A program made the translations under genes and the position numbers. DNA of 64,000 nt from Exilispira sp964581895. Lineage in GTDB: Bacteria > Spirochaetota > JAAYUW01. Each line of letters begins with the position of its first letter. Positions within the stretch are counted from its first letter, which is position 1. Positions 1 to 8,529 of this stretch are shown here, in pieces. Below the pieces are notes generated by a model. That model was not told where the DNA came from, did not search any database, and was given only the letters and a program-made list of their open reading frames with translations. Location: NCBI GenBank assembly GCA_964581895.1, contig CAZOPR010000003.1, positions 124,001 to 188,000 of the forward strand, read 5' to 3'.

Positions 1-452
1 TTGTAGTATGAACTTTTTGCTTCAGGTTCTACTATTTCATAAAAATATTTTTCATTAAAGTTATATTTTATTAAATCTTTTTCTGCTTCTTTATTGATTT
101 TTACTTTATATTCATACCTGTATTTCTCAGAAGAATCAAACTGTAATAATAGTTCTATTTTTGCAAAATCTGGATGACAATAGAAATAACAGGTGAAATT
201 TTTAACATAATAATCTAATTTCGCATAAAAAATTAATTCTTTTTTATTTTCATAAGTATAAGCGTAAATCTTAAAAATTGCTTCTTTATCAAATTTCAGA
301 TTGGATAATATAATAGAATTTAGTTTGTAACTTTGAATTTCATTAAAATTTGTTGAAGGTTCTGCTTTTATATTTATTGAAATCGAAATAATAAAAAGAA
401 TGATAAAAAATATAAAAGAAAATGATTCTTTTTGATATTTTTTTTTCTTCAT
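1..452 (-). CDS. Exported protein of unknown function (partial, C-terminus off window)
   Basis: I translated the reverse complement by hand. From an ATG at 450-452 the frame stays open for 150 codons to the left window edge, so this is the N-terminal part of a longer gene. The product begins MKKKKYQKES, followed by a hydrophobic stretch (about residues 11-30) ending near KAEP. This is a typical signal peptide or N-terminal anchor, so the protein is probably exported. The rest is rich in Tyr, Phe, Lys and Glu with alternating hydrophobic residues, which suggests beta structure, but I recognise no family. It starts 22 bases after the stop of the VWA-domain gene and very likely belongs to the same operon as that gene and lpxB. 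Confidence 0.7.
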   Translation of the reverse strand, partial: MKKKKYQKESFSFIFFIILFIISISINIKAEPSTNFNEIQSYKLNSIILSNLKFDKEAIFKIYAYTYENKKELIFYAKLDYYVKNFTCYFYCHPDFAKIELLLQFDSSEKYRYEYKVKINKEAEKDLIKYNFNEKYFYEIVEPEAKSSYY

Positions 453-474
453 TTTTTTTCTTTATTTTTTTAGA

Positions 475-2712
475 TTAATTTTTCATTATCCTTAAATAGT
501 ATGTGGTAAAAATTGAGCTTAAAAAGAATAAAATAAGCCAAAAGTTGGCAGAATAAAATTTCTTAAATTTCATTTTTTTGTAGTTAAGTGAATATAATAT
601 CGAAGAATAATTGTTGCTATGTGTTATTGCATTGTAATATATAGGGATTTTAAGTATACTATTTCCAATGTCCTTTATTTGTAAGGTATATAATCCACTA
701 TTTATATTTGAAATTGAAAAAGAAAAATAACCTTGAGAAACATTTGTTAAATTTTCTTCATAAATTTTTTCCTTATTTGAAAACAATATACCATAAGGTT
801 CATGCAAATCTGCTGAATTTATTATGACTGTAAAACCTCCAGCTGTTTCTGTAACAGTAACCTTGTTAATAAGATTTGAAAGTTGACTTTCAAAATATTT
901 ATTGAAAATCATCTTAACATAATTTTTATTTAATAGATTTTTTGTGTAGACACCTTTAGAATCTGAAAGAAAAACAGCAGAACCTTTTGAAGCATTCTTT
1001 ATAAAAGCAAATAGAGGATCATCATATTGATTTTTTAAAATAACATTAGACTTATCTTTTGCAAAAGTAATATTCATCCCGGTTATTGTTGCTACTGGAT
1101 CTTTATATGAATCAAAAATTGTATAGTTCTGCTTTAAAAAAGGTGGCCTTGAAATTCTTTTCCTATCTTCAAACAAAATAGTCGGAATAGCATTAAAAGA
1201 ATTTGCTGAATAAATATTTCCACCTGTAATTTTAGCGATTTTTTCAGCCAGGGATGAATTTATATCTGTGCCAATTTGTATGACTGAAATAGTTATATCA
1301 TTTTCAACAGCCAGGCTCAAAATCTCATCCCATGATGCTGGTTTGGTTTGAAAATCAGATATTATTACAACATGTCTATTTATGGAAGAAATCTTTAAAA
1401 GATCTTTTAAACCCTTTTCAAGGCATGGTGCAAGATCAGTTCCACCAGTTGCTTCTATCTTATCGAAAGAAAAAAAAGTTGAAACTTCTTTAACTGGCAT
1501 AAAATTGAATAATTTTTCAAATTGATCCCAGAAAAGGTAGATGCTAACTAAATCCTGTTCTTTTAAGTTTATAAGCATCTGGCTTGCTGAAACCTTTGCA
1601 ATAGATAACTTTTCACCCATCATAGAAGATGAAACATCTAACAAAAGTAAAATCGCAACTTTTGGGTCCTGCTTCAAAGATTTAGGGGTTAATTCAACAG
1701 GTAAAATTGATTCTATAATTGGATTATCATCAGTTTTTCCTACTTCCTTCCCTTCTGAAATGAAAAATAAACCAAAATTATCTTCCTTAAATCCGTCAAC
1801 AATTTTTTTTGAAATATCTTCATCTAATTTTTTTAATGGAATCCCATCGAATACTATTAGAGAATATTGATTTAAATTTTTATCTTTTATTTCATTTAAC
1901 GAAATTTTTTCCATATCAAAAAGCTGGTCAAAATATCCTCTGGATTTTTCTTCACTTATAAACAAAATATTTTTATCCAGTTGCCCTGTTAGTGCTATGG
2001 AAAATGGATATATTTCCTTTTTTTCTCCAACTAATTCTATAGCAAAATCAACCTTTTTTTCATTTGAATAATGGTATTGAAACTCTAAAATATTTGAATT
2101 TTTTATAATATCTTCAACCGATTTATAGCTAATAACAACCTGTTTTTCTCCTTGAACTTTCAAAATATTTATATTTTTAAAATCCTTAATATCATCAGAA
2201 AGTAAAATATTTATGACAATTTTCTTTTCATTTAATAAATGTTTGGTATTTATCGCGAGAATGGATAAATTTTCTGATTTTTTTTCAATAACTATATCAA
2301 TAGGAATTCCACTTTCTTTCTGGATAGATTCAATAAACGAATATTCCTTTGAGAAAGGATAAAAAGGAAGAATCAACTTAACCTTTTCATTCCATCTTGC
2401 ATAGTCGACGCAAAATTTGACAAAATCATAAAAATTTATCTGATTTTCAATTTCAAATTCTTTTAATTTAAGAGCCAATTGCAAATCTGATTTATAAAAT
2501 TTTTTATCAATATCTAACTTAAAAGAGCCATTAAAAATTGTGAATTTACCATATTTTTCAAGAAGTTTATAGTAATAATCAACACTTAAAAAGTTTAAGT
2601 AAGGAACAAAATAATGATTTTGCAAAATATTGGAAGGTAAAACTGATGGTAGATTAAATATAGATAACAAAAGAAATAATAAAGGTAAAATAAAGACAAT
2701 ATTTTTTTTCAT
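475..2712 (-). CDS. VWA-domain membrane protein
   Basis: A 745-residue protein with an N-terminal hydrophobic segment (about residues 4-25) and a C-terminal membrane segment (about 720-740), so most of it should lie outside the cytoplasm. A von Willebrand A domain starts near residue 350. It has the MIDAS motif DVSSS (first Asp near 358), a GGTD segment, and a later ISDF strand, consistent with metal-dependent ligand binding. The region before the VWA domain reads like the glutamine-amidotransferase-like module often paired with such domains (FDGIP, ISEG), but that is inference. The start codon overlaps the lpxB stop by one base (TAATG), so translation is probably coupled. It resembles BatA and BatB only through the VWA domain. 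The function is unknown. Confidence 0.75.
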   Translation of the reverse strand: MKKNIVFILPLLFLLLSIFNLPSVLPSNILQNHYFVPYLNFLSVDYYYKLLEKYGKFTIFNGSFKLDIDKKFYKSDLQLALKLKEFEIENQINFYDFVKFCVDYARWNEKVKLILPFYPFSKEYSFIESIQKESGIPIDIVIEKKSENLSILAINTKHLLNEKKIVINILLSDDIKDFKNINILKVQGEKQVVISYKSVEDIIKNSNILEFQYHYSNEKKVDFAIELVGEKKEIYPFSIALTGQLDKNILFISEEKSRGYFDQLFDMEKISLNEIKDKNLNQYSLIVFDGIPLKKLDEDISKKIVDGFKEDNFGLFFISEGKEVGKTDDNPIIESILPVELTPKSLKQDPKVAILLLLDVSSSMMGEKLSIAKVSASQMLINLKEQDLVSIYLFWDQFEKLFNFMPVKEVSTFFSFDKIEATGGTDLAPCLEKGLKDLLKISSINRHVVIISDFQTKPASWDEILSLAVENDITISVIQIGTDINSSLAEKIAKITGGNIYSANSFNAIPTILFEDRKRISRPPFLKQNYTIFDSYKDPVATITGMNITFAKDKSNVILKNQYDDPLFAFIKNASKGSAVFLSDSKGVYTKNLLNKNYVKMIFNKYFESQLSNLINKVTVTETAGGFTVIINSADLHEPYGILFSNKEKIYEENLTNVSQGYFSFSISNINSGLYTLQIKDIGNSILKIPIYYNAITHSNNYSSILYSLNYKKMKFKKFYSANFWLILFFLSSIFTTYYLRIMKN

Positions 2713-3851
2713 TAAATTTTATTAAGTATTTCTATAGCCTTCTGAGAAAAATTCAAAAGACTTGATGATTTATTTAGGGCTGAAAGCTCAGATGAGACTC
2801 TTTCTAATTTTTTTACAACCTCACTTTTGAACTCTGGATCAAGAAGTTGCTCTATTCTTTTGATCATCTCAGAAGTATTGCATTTTTTCTGTAATAGCTC
2901 TGGTGCTATCTCTTCTCCTGCTAAAATATTACTCATCCCAACATGATTTGTTTTTACAAGCATTTTCCCTATAAAAAATGTTAACGCAGAAACCTTATAG
3001 CATATAATATGTGGTATTTTAAGTAAAAGAGCCTCTAATGTAGCACTGCCAGATGCCATAAGGACAAATTTTGCATCTTTATATAAAGAGTAGTAACATT
3101 TATCAAGTATTTTTATGTATCTTCTATTTCCAATAGCATTGGTTATTTTTGGTAAGAAATTATTGTTAGCAACTGGAAGGTAAGCGTAAAGCTTATATTT
3201 ATCATAAAGGTAATCTGCTACCTGAGTAAAAGGGATAAGCAAATTATTTATTTCCTGATCTCTTGAACCTGGAAGTAAAAAATAGAATTTATCAAAGTAA
3301 GCATCTTCTGGTGGTTTTTCTGAAAGTTTTTCATCAAGATATTCTTTATCAAAAAATGGATGACCATAGAAAAATGCATTTTCAGTAAGCTTAGAATATT
3401 CTTTATAGTCTGGTAAAAATGGAACAAAAAAATAATCTATTGTTTTTGCTAATTTTTTCCCGCTCGATTTACCCCATATCGAAAGTGGAGGTGGGAAATA
3501 GTATATTGTCTTTATACCAAGTTTTTTAAGTTTATTGGCAAAAGGAATATTAAAACCTTGATTATCTATTAATATAGCTAAATCTGGTCTATTACCCTCT
3601 TTTTCTATATACTCCAAAGCTTTTTGCATAACGATAAAATGATCAAATATATATGGTACGGACTCAAGAAAACCAACTGAGGATCTGTGAGTAAAATCAA
3701 AAATTATTTTGACTCCTGCATCTTCAAGAAATCTTCCTCCAAAGCCAAAAAATTCTATGGAACTATCAAGTTTTTTCATCTGCTTTACAAGTAAAGAAGC
3801 TTGAAGATCTCCAGAAACTTCCCCTGCAGAAATAAATATTTTTTTACCCAT
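2712..3851 (-). CDS. lpxB: Lipid-A-disaccharide synthase
   Basis: A 379-residue protein, the usual length for LpxB. This family condenses UDP-2,3-diacylglucosamine with lipid X to make lipid A disaccharide on the inner face of the inner membrane. The N-terminus has the family signature SAGEVSGDLQAS, followed by GFGG, the SSVGF segment, and in the C-terminal GT-B half LLPGSRDQEI, MASGSATLEALL and KTNHVGMSNILAGEE. The start ATG is preceded by AGGA. The presence of lpxB supports a diderm that makes lipid A. No other lpx gene is in the window. The downstream VWA gene is translationally coupled through a TAATG overlap. Confidence 0.95.
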   Translation of the reverse strand: MGKKIFISAGEVSGDLQASLLVKQMKKLDSSIEFFGFGGRFLEDAGVKIIFDFTHRSSVGFLESVPYIFDHFIVMQKALEYIEKEGNRPDLAILIDNQGFNIPFANKLKKLGIKTIYYFPPPLSIWGKSSGKKLAKTIDYFFVPFLPDYKEYSKLTENAFFYGHPFFDKEYLDEKLSEKPPEDAYFDKFYFLLPGSRDQEINNLLIPFTQVADYLYDKYKLYAYLPVANNNFLPKITNAIGNRRYIKILDKCYYSLYKDAKFVLMASGSATLEALLLKIPHIICYKVSALTFFIGKMLVKTNHVGMSNILAGEEIAPELLQKKCNTSEMIKRIEQLLDPEFKSEVVKKLERVSSELSALNKSSSLLNFSQKAIEILNKI

Positions 3852-3945
3852 AACTTTTCCTAAAATTTTTGTTTTTTTTAGTTTTTCCTATCCAAACTAA
3901 TTTTATTGTTTATTTATTTTTTTTTTATTGCCTTTTTTTCTATTT

Positions 3946-4428
3946 TTATTGTTTGTAACCAAACTTTCTTAAAATATCATATCTTTCTTTCTTTTTATTT
4001 TCATCTTCAATACCAACAGGTGTTTGCCCATCTATTATGCCTATAATACCCCTTCCATTTTCATTTTCAGCGACAATAACAGAAAGTTCATTTGCACTGG
4101 CACAAAAGATATTGCAGACTTCTGGAATTGCCTTAATAGCGTTTAATATCTGTATAGGATAGATATTTTTTAATACAATGCAAAAAATATGACCTGCAGC
4201 GATCTCTTTACAATTTTCAATAGCATAATCTATCGCTTCTTTATTTGTTCCAGTAAATCTTATAAGTCTATCTGTAGAAGCTTCATTAAAAGCAATCCCG
4301 AACTGGCCATTTGGAGCTATATTTTTTATAGCCTCATATATATCTTCAACACTTTTTATAAAATGAGTTTGCCCTATTATTATATTATCATTTTCAGCTT
4401 TTTTGATTTTTACTTCTAAAATATTCAT
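3946..4428 (-). CDS. Adenosine-specific kinase family protein (DUF355)
   Basis: A 160-residue protein that matches the small DUF355 / adenosine-specific kinase family over its full length. Visible landmarks are GQTHFIKSVEDIYEA, FGIAFNEAS, a GHIFCIVLKN strand, NAIKAIPEVCNIFCASAN, and the C-terminal VAENENGRGIIGIIDG loop. Family members are small cytoplasmic proteins first described in thermophilic archaea and bacteria. The adenosine-binding or phosphorylating role comes from family annotation, and the physiological role is poorly known. AAAGGGGG lies just upstream of the ATG. It appears to be a single gene, separated from lpxB by about 95 AT-rich bases and from the next gene by a repeat-rich stretch. 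Confidence 0.85.
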   Translation of the reverse strand: MNILEVKIKKAENDNIIIGQTHFIKSVEDIYEAIKNIAPNGQFGIAFNEASTDRLIRFTGTNKEAIDYAIENCKEIAAGHIFCIVLKNIYPIQILNAIKAIPEVCNIFCASANELSVIVAENENGRGIIGIIDGQTPVGIEDENKKKERYDILRKFGYKQ

Positions 4429-4514
4429 AAAACCCCCTTTTTTATTTCTTATTTAATAAAAATTTTAATATCCCATTTATTCTTTTATTATAAAAATCTG
4501 TTCGTGTAATTAAG

Positions 4515-4616
4515 ACCTATTCATATAATAAGAACTATCCATATAGCAAAATCCATTAACATAACAAAATCTATTCACAAGAATGCTTACTTCATAAGAA
4601 CACTTACTCATAAATT
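4515..4616. repeat. Degenerate 17-18 bp tandem repeat
   Basis: Five to six imperfect units of about 17-18 bases follow one another, each built on a core like ATCTATTCACATAACAA (for example units at about 4515, 4533, 4551, 4569 and 4585). The run reaches the 3' end of the TPR gene at 4604, so the last unit overlaps its stop codon. No long inverted repeat and no CRISPR-like spacer organisation is seen. Confidence 0.5.
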
Positions 4617-5758
4617 ACCCTTATGTTTTTAATCTCTATCTTTGGGATTTTACTATCTACAACTGATAAAATTTTTCCAAATATCTCGACTTGCTGCTTT
4701 ACAAAAAGGGGATAAGGCTTTGGCAATATGCAATTAGCTATCCCATCTATGTATATAGGATTTTTTGAATAAATCATCACTGAAAAATTTAAATCATCTA
4801 TAAGTTCATATACGATAGCTTTCCATTGAACAAAAATATTTGAATACAATAATGGATTTTGAATAACTTCATTAAATGATGGATTATATATTAATTTATT
4901 AAAAAAAGGTTCGGTTAATAGATGCTCTAAATTTTTAGATTTTTCTTTATATTTTTCATCGGCATTTGAATATATTATTTTATTTAACAACAATCTAGCA
5001 TTGTTGTAATCTGACTGAGTAATATACCTTTTAGCTAAAGCTATATCTTTTTCTACCTGTTTGTTTTCCTTGTATTGATAGATAATAGCAATAGGCAATA
5101 TCAGTTTTTCGTTTGACTGAGAATCTTGATTTATAGTAATCTTCTGGTTTTTATTCAAATCTTGCTTAATTTTCAAGTTTTCATTATTTAGCAATAACAA
5201 AACTGCAAAAACTACTATGACAAAAATAGATAAAAAAATAGCGATTTTATTCTTCTTAAAAAAATTAAAATTAAAAGTATTTTTTTTATTATCAAAAGCA
5301 GAATATTGGAAAGATTCATTTTTTATCTGCTTTTTTATCTTCTTTTCAATATTTGCAGGAGGGAGTTGCCCACATGCCTTATTATACTTTAAAAAAGTCA
5401 GAAAAGCTTTATTATCCTTTGATTTTTTTAAATCATTTAGTAAGGATGCTGCAATTTTATTTCCTTCTTTTGAAAGTTTAATCCAATCATTTAACGACTT
5501 TTCTAAAAAACCCATTTTGGCATAACAATAAGCCCTTAGCAATCTATACTGATCAGAGTTTATTGATAAATATTGCCTATATACAGTTAAAGCATCTTCA
5601 TATTTTTGCTGTTCAATCAAAGCGTATCCATAGTAAAGAACAATAGTTTCATCAAAAGGTAATGTCCTAATAAGATTTTGTAAAATAGACTCGGCTTTTT
5701 GATATTGTTTTTGATGTATATATTTAATAGCCAAATTAAAAGATGAGTCCTGTGACAT
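4604..5758 (-). CDS. TPR protein with a single membrane segment
   Basis: A 384-residue protein. Residues 1-110 contain tetratricopeptide-like helix pairs (for example AIKYIHQKQYQKAESILQNL and YYGYALIEQQKYEDALTVY). They are followed by a basic linker and a single membrane helix at about residues 172-191 (IAIFLSIFVIVVFAVLLLLN). The C-terminal 190 residues include a second weak TPR-like stretch and a beta-rich end, and should be periplasmic if the TPR part is cytoplasmic. No catalytic motif is seen. Such architectures usually scaffold protein complexes, but no partner can be named. It lies downstream of efp with a 61-base gap and may be co-transcribed. Its 3' end runs into a tandem repeat. Confidence 0.7.
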   Translation of the reverse strand: MSQDSSFNLAIKYIHQKQYQKAESILQNLIRTLPFDETIVLYYGYALIEQQKYEDALTVYRQYLSINSDQYRLLRAYCYAKMGFLEKSLNDWIKLSKEGNKIAASLLNDLKKSKDNKAFLTFLKYNKACGQLPPANIEKKIKKQIKNESFQYSAFDNKKNTFNFNFFKKNKIAIFLSIFVIVVFAVLLLLNNENLKIKQDLNKNQKITINQDSQSNEKLILPIAIIYQYKENKQVEKDIALAKRYITQSDYNNARLLLNKIIYSNADEKYKEKSKNLEHLLTEPFFNKLIYNPSFNEVIQNPLLYSNIFVQWKAIVYELIDDLNFSVMIYSKNPIYIDGIANCILPKPYPLFVKQQVEIFGKILSVVDSKIPKIEIKNIRVIYE

Positions 5759-5819
5759 TACATTCCTTTATAAATTCTAAAAAATATTAAATAAAAAATA
5801 ATATATGAAAATTTATTTC

Positions 5820-6383
5820 TTAAATAGATGCTCGCTCTACATAGGAACCATCTCTTGTATCTATTTTCAAAACATCTCCAACCTTGATAAAAAGTGGAAC
5901 GCTAACTTTTAAGCCAGTTTCCAAAATGGCTGGTTTTGAACCTCCAGAAACAGTATCACCTTTAAGACCAGGTTCTGTTTCTACAACAGTCAAATTTATA
6001 AAAGTCGGAGGATAGACAAAAATAGGTTTATCATCTATATACTCTATCTCAACAATAAAACCTTCTTTTAGGTAATAGATATTGTCTCCCAAATCATCAA
6101 CATGTATTTGAACCTGTTCATAATTTTCATTATCCATAAAAGTATAAAAATCATTATCTTTATATAGAAACTCTGCTTTTCTTCTAAAAACAGGGACATC
6201 ATCAAATTTTTCTTCTGGATTAAAAGTATATTCAAAAATGTTACCTTTTTTAAGATTTTTTAACTTAACTCTAACTATTGCATTTCCCTTACCAGGTTTG
6301 TGGTGATGATAATCAACAACAAGATGGTATTCCTGGTTATAATTAATAACCTGACCTTTTCTTAATTCATTTGCCAAAAGCAT
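5820..6383 (-). CDS. efp: Elongation factor P
   Basis: A 187-residue protein with the three-domain EF-P layout, starting LLANELRKGQVINYNQEYH. EF-P binds between the P and E sites of the ribosome and relieves stalling at consecutive prolines. The domain I loop tip is HHKPGKGNA, so the residue that is modified in this family is a lysine, as in the EpmA and 5-aminopentanol types and unlike the arginine of the rhamnosylated EarP type. The C-terminus has the expected VVETEPGLKGDTVSGG and VPLFIKVGDVLKIDTRDG motifs. AAGGAG precedes the ATG. No modification enzyme gene is in the window. Confidence 0.95.
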   Translation of the reverse strand: MLLANELRKGQVINYNQEYHLVVDYHHHKPGKGNAIVRVKLKNLKKGNIFEYTFNPEEKFDDVPVFRRKAEFLYKDNDFYTFMDNENYEQVQIHVDDLGDNIYYLKEGFIVEIEYIDDKPIFVYPPTFINLTVVETEPGLKGDTVSGGSKPAILETGLKVSVPLFIKVGDVLKIDTRDGSYVERASI

Positions 6384-6625
6384 AAAAACTACTCCTTAAT
6401 TTTTCTTTTTATTAATCTTAAAATATATATTCATTATCTATGATGTATGAAATTAACAACAAAATCTAATTTTGCAACTAATTAAAGTAATTCTATTTCA
6501 ATAAAATAAAATTTTTAATAATCAAATAGTTTAAAAAGTTAAGATTTGAATAATTAAAAAGCTTAATGCTCTATATTTTAACAATTAAAAATTTTAGTAG
6601 GTAATAATTTCAATAAATGAACAAG

Positions 6626-8329
6626 TTAAAAAAAGCCTGGTTGAGAAAAACTTAAACTTATAGCGATTTGCAAAGGAACCCAACCATATTTTGACCGTTT
6701 TATAATTAAATTAATAATAATCATTTTTTTGGCAGAGTTAATATAATAGTTTTGAATTTTTACTAAATCCCCTTGATATATTCCATAAAAAAGAGATATT
6801 TCTGTATTAAATAATTTTTCTATTTTATAGTATTCAGATTCTCTGGTTAATTTTGCATCAAAAAATATAGAGAGACAGTTATTTATTTCATCATTTAATA
6901 TACTATAATAAATTGGATATTTCGGTCTTCTTTCGGTTGATAAAAAGTGAATCTTCTTTTCATAAAAAAAAGGAACAAGAAAAGCTTCTGGCAAAATACT
7001 TATAAAATGTTGAAGTTTTATATAATAATCATTTTCTTTTATATTGGAAAAGTTGGAATACAAAAATTCTAAATTTTCAAAATTATTAATATTATTAGAA
7101 TTAAAGTATTGATAGTTTTTAGTTCCTTTAACCTGATAAAGTAAATTATCTTCATAAAAATAAAACCCAAGCCAAGTTCTGGTGATTTCTGTCTCAATCC
7201 CAAGTTTAGGTAAATCATCCAGCATAAAAGAAACAGGAAGGATAAAGTTCAAATTTTGAGTATTTGAAATAGAAGCGAATGCTATACCAATAAGTTCAAA
7301 TCCTGGCTTAAATACAGGTCCTCCAGAATTGCCAGGATTTAATGATGCATCTATTTGAATGACATTACCTATCTCTAAAAATTTCCTATCTATATTTGAT
7401 ACAATCCCTTTTGTATTTGAAAAAGATAAACCAAAAGGGTTTCCGGAAGCAATAACTTCATCACCAATTTTTACATCCTTTGAAATCTTGAAATACTTAA
7501 AATCCTTATTTTCAAAAGGAACTTGTAAAATAGCCAGATCTAAAGATTCATCAAATAAAACTACTGAAGCAGGAAAAGTTAATGAATTTAATTTAATAGA
7601 TAATAGATATTTTTTACCTTCTCCATTTACAACATGATAATTTGTTATTATTTTATCTTTATCGATAAAAAAACCAGTCCCTATTGAAATATCTGGCATA
7701 GATTGACCATTTTCTATTTTTATGCCTTTATCCAGAATCACCATCACACTATTTTTGTAAACATCTTCGTATGAAGAGATAAATTTGCTATCATCAAACT
7801 GCTTTTTATATAATTGCTCAAATTTTTCAATGTAAAATGGAAAAATAGTTGTTAAATAACTTAAATATGCAGTAAAAAGGTAATAGTTATCAACTTTGCT
7901 TATTTTATCTATAAGATAGTCAATAGCATCATTTATTAGTGGATCATTTATGTTGTAGTTTATCTTTTTTTGATCATAGTTATTTTCAATAATAAAAATC
8001 TTAAAAAATAAATAATTGTTTATATCCCTTGCAATTGCGGTAATAGTATTAGATTCAATTAGATCTTTTTTTATATTCAAAACTAAAAAATCATGCATCT
8101 TAGAATTTAACTTTTCTTTGAATAATATATCCTGCGTATTTTGGAAATAGATATAGTAACTTATTATTTTATTGTAATCATTGGAATTAAAAAGATCTTC
8201 CAATTCTTTTTGTTCTGGGAAAATACTATAGGTTTTTACTACTTTTTCTTCTGATTTACAAGATAAAAAGAGAAGAAATAAAAAAATAAGCAAAAAAATA
8301 AAGTAAAATCTGATTTTCTTAAAATGCAT
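6626..8329 (-). CDS. HtrA-like (S1C) serine protease lipoprotein
   Basis: A 567-residue protein. The N-terminus is a lipoprotein signal with the lipobox LFLSC (Cys at about residue 24), so it should be membrane-anchored outside the cytoplasm. Residues about 215-375 form a trypsin-like fold with a complete triad: His232 in NYHVV, Asp264 in SLDLAIL and Ser335 in PGNSGGP. The surrounding sequence (GTGFFID, ASGNPFG, QIDASLNPGNSGGP) is typical of the HtrA/DegP family. The last 190 residues do not read as a PDZ domain, which DegP-type proteases normally carry, and the 200 residues before the protease domain are also unassigned. An SD-like AGGGTGG precedes the ATG. It is divergently oriented to the EF-G paralogue. 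Confidence 0.85.
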   Translation of the reverse strand: MHFKKIRFYFIFLLIFLFLLFLSCKSEEKVVKTYSIFPEQKELEDLFNSNDYNKIISYYIYFQNTQDILFKEKLNSKMHDFLVLNIKKDLIESNTITAIARDINNYLFFKIFIIENNYDQKKINYNINDPLINDAIDYLIDKISKVDNYYLFTAYLSYLTTIFPFYIEKFEQLYKKQFDDSKFISSYEDVYKNSVMVILDKGIKIENGQSMPDISIGTGFFIDKDKIITNYHVVNGEGKKYLLSIKLNSLTFPASVVLFDESLDLAILQVPFENKDFKYFKISKDVKIGDEVIASGNPFGLSFSNTKGIVSNIDRKFLEIGNVIQIDASLNPGNSGGPVFKPGFELIGIAFASISNTQNLNFILPVSFMLDDLPKLGIETEITRTWLGFYFYEDNLLYQVKGTKNYQYFNSNNINNFENLEFLYSNFSNIKENDYYIKLQHFISILPEAFLVPFFYEKKIHFLSTERRPKYPIYYSILNDEINNCLSIFFDAKLTRESEYYKIEKLFNTEISLFYGIYQGDLVKIQNYYINSAKKMIIINLIIKRSKYGWVPLQIAISLSFSQPGFF

Positions 8330-8529
8330 ATCTTATCCCACCCTAAAATATTGCTATTTTTAAACCTATCTATTTTAAGTAATGAAGAATTTATTTTCAT
8401 AATTAATACCAGTATAATTTCAAAAAGCAAGAATTGAAATATTTGACATTGTTAATATTTTATGCAAATTTGTTTAGTAAGTTTATTGGAAAAAATTTTT
8501 ATTTTTATTTAATAACTTTTGGAGGATTT

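Noticed and set aside
1541..1870. 109-codon open frame on the plus strand inside the VWA gene
   Set aside because: It is antisense to a well-supported coding region, has no ribosome binding site and no recognisable product.
4515..4616. CRISPR-like array
   Set aside because: Units are imperfect, about 17-18 bases, contiguous without unique spacers, and no cas gene is present.
8441..8480. TTGACA at about 8442 as promoter for the EF-G paralogue
   Set aside because: No acceptable -10 lies 16-18 bases downstream, and the AT-rich context makes a chance match likely.
8434..8529. Possible 32-residue N-terminal extension of the EF-G paralogue from a TTG at 8434
   Set aside because: GGAGG sits directly before the ATG at 8530, and the extension has no counterpart in EF-G proteins.
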